NCBI GenBank assembly: GCA_947492995.1
Contig: CANLOU010000002.1
Span: 620,001 to 684,000 of the forward strand
Source: an uncultured Litoreibacter sp.
GTDB lineage: Bacteria > Pseudomonadota > Alphaproteobacteria > Rhodobacterales > Rhodobacteraceae
Direction of reading: 5' to 3'
Length of the DNA: 64,000 nt
In this document: in pieces, positions 63,924 to 64,000 of the stretch
Position numbering within the stretch: the stretch's first letter is position 1
Layout: the number at the start of each line of letters is the position of its first letter
Notes under the pieces: generated by a model
Seen by the model: only the letters and a program-made list of their open reading frames with translations
Database searches by the model: none
Told to the model about the DNA's origin: nothing
Made by a program: the position numbers and the translations under genes

Positions 63924-64000
63924 ATGGACACCTTTGGCCGTCGCGTGGAGCCAATCGAGGAACGGCTCCAGATCACGTTGGACCTGATCGTCATCGCGGC
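63924..64000 (+). other. Edge fragment, coding strand uncertain
   Basis: The plus strand reads MDTFGRRVEPIEERLQITLD from an ATG at 63924, with G/C-rich third positions, to the window edge. The minus strand has a rival open frame ending at a TAA near 63889 (…FLDWLHATAKGVHYVDGTGF type sequence). Either could be a real gene end or start; too little is present to choose, and neither is recognised. Confidence 0.3.

Noticed and set aside
1-64000. CRISPR arrays, rRNA genes, IS elements or an integrated phage
   Set aside because: No direct-repeat arrays, rRNA sequences, transposases or phage structural genes were found; the lysis pair alone does not make a prophage.

Overview
The window looks like a chromosomal segment of an alphaproteobacterium of the Roseobacter group (Rhodobacteraceae). 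The reasons are the high GC content, the order of the lipid A/outer-membrane genes with lpxI in place of lpxH, the trpGDC-moaC-moeA-lexA-comEC-gltX-gltA neighbourhood, a GTTC-N7-GTTC SOS box at lexA, a TGA-N9-TCA iron box, a three-helix GTA-type holin with its endolysin, and a coenzyme B12-type (class II) ribonucleotide reductase. Naming at genus level is not possible from the sequence alone. No plasmid or prophage backbone, IS element, rRNA operon or CRISPR array was seen.

Layout. 1-3.4 kb (minus): the start of a peptide-type ABC substrate-binding protein, an AraC regulator and miaA. 3.5-17.0 kb (plus): the envelope operon pyrH-frr-uppS-cdsA-dxr-rseP-bamA-ompH-fabZ-lpxA-lpxI-lpxB, broken between pyrH and frr by an antisense Hint-domain gene. 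17.0-29 kb: a YbaK-type deacylase, glnE, an IalB protein, two candidate small RNAs, a HerA/DUF853 ATPase, an iron-binding protein under a probable RirA-type box, mazG, an M20 amidohydrolase, a flavin reductase, an agmatinase-family enzyme and an acyltransferase. 29-34 kb: murI, argC, ccmE, the endolysin-holin pair, an enoyl-CoA hydratase and a DUF2087 protein. 34-41 kb: alternative oxidase, a GNAT, gltA, gltX, comEC and lexA. 41-54 kb: moeA, moaC, trpC, trpD, trpG, a divergent polysaccharide deacetylase on the other strand, trpE, a PpiD-like chaperone, an aminotransferase, gpt, a LysE exporter and fabI. 54-64 kb: pdxH, a double cold-shock protein, DUF192, tRNA-Pro(TGG), nrdJ behind an 816-base leader, a Rieske oxygenase with a small partner, a secreted EF-hand protein and ilvH.

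How it works together. Most genes are housekeeping: isoprenoid, phospholipid and lipid A synthesis coupled to outer-membrane assembly, tryptophan synthesis, molybdenum cofactor insertion, nucleotide supply and the SOS response. The accessory items most worth attention are the GTA-type lysis pair, the alternative oxidase, the Hint gene inside a conserved operon, the two small RNA candidates at 21.47-21.70 kb, the paired palindromes found after two unrelated genes, and the long structured nrdJ leader with NrdR-like boxes. No clearly undescribed multi-gene system was identified.
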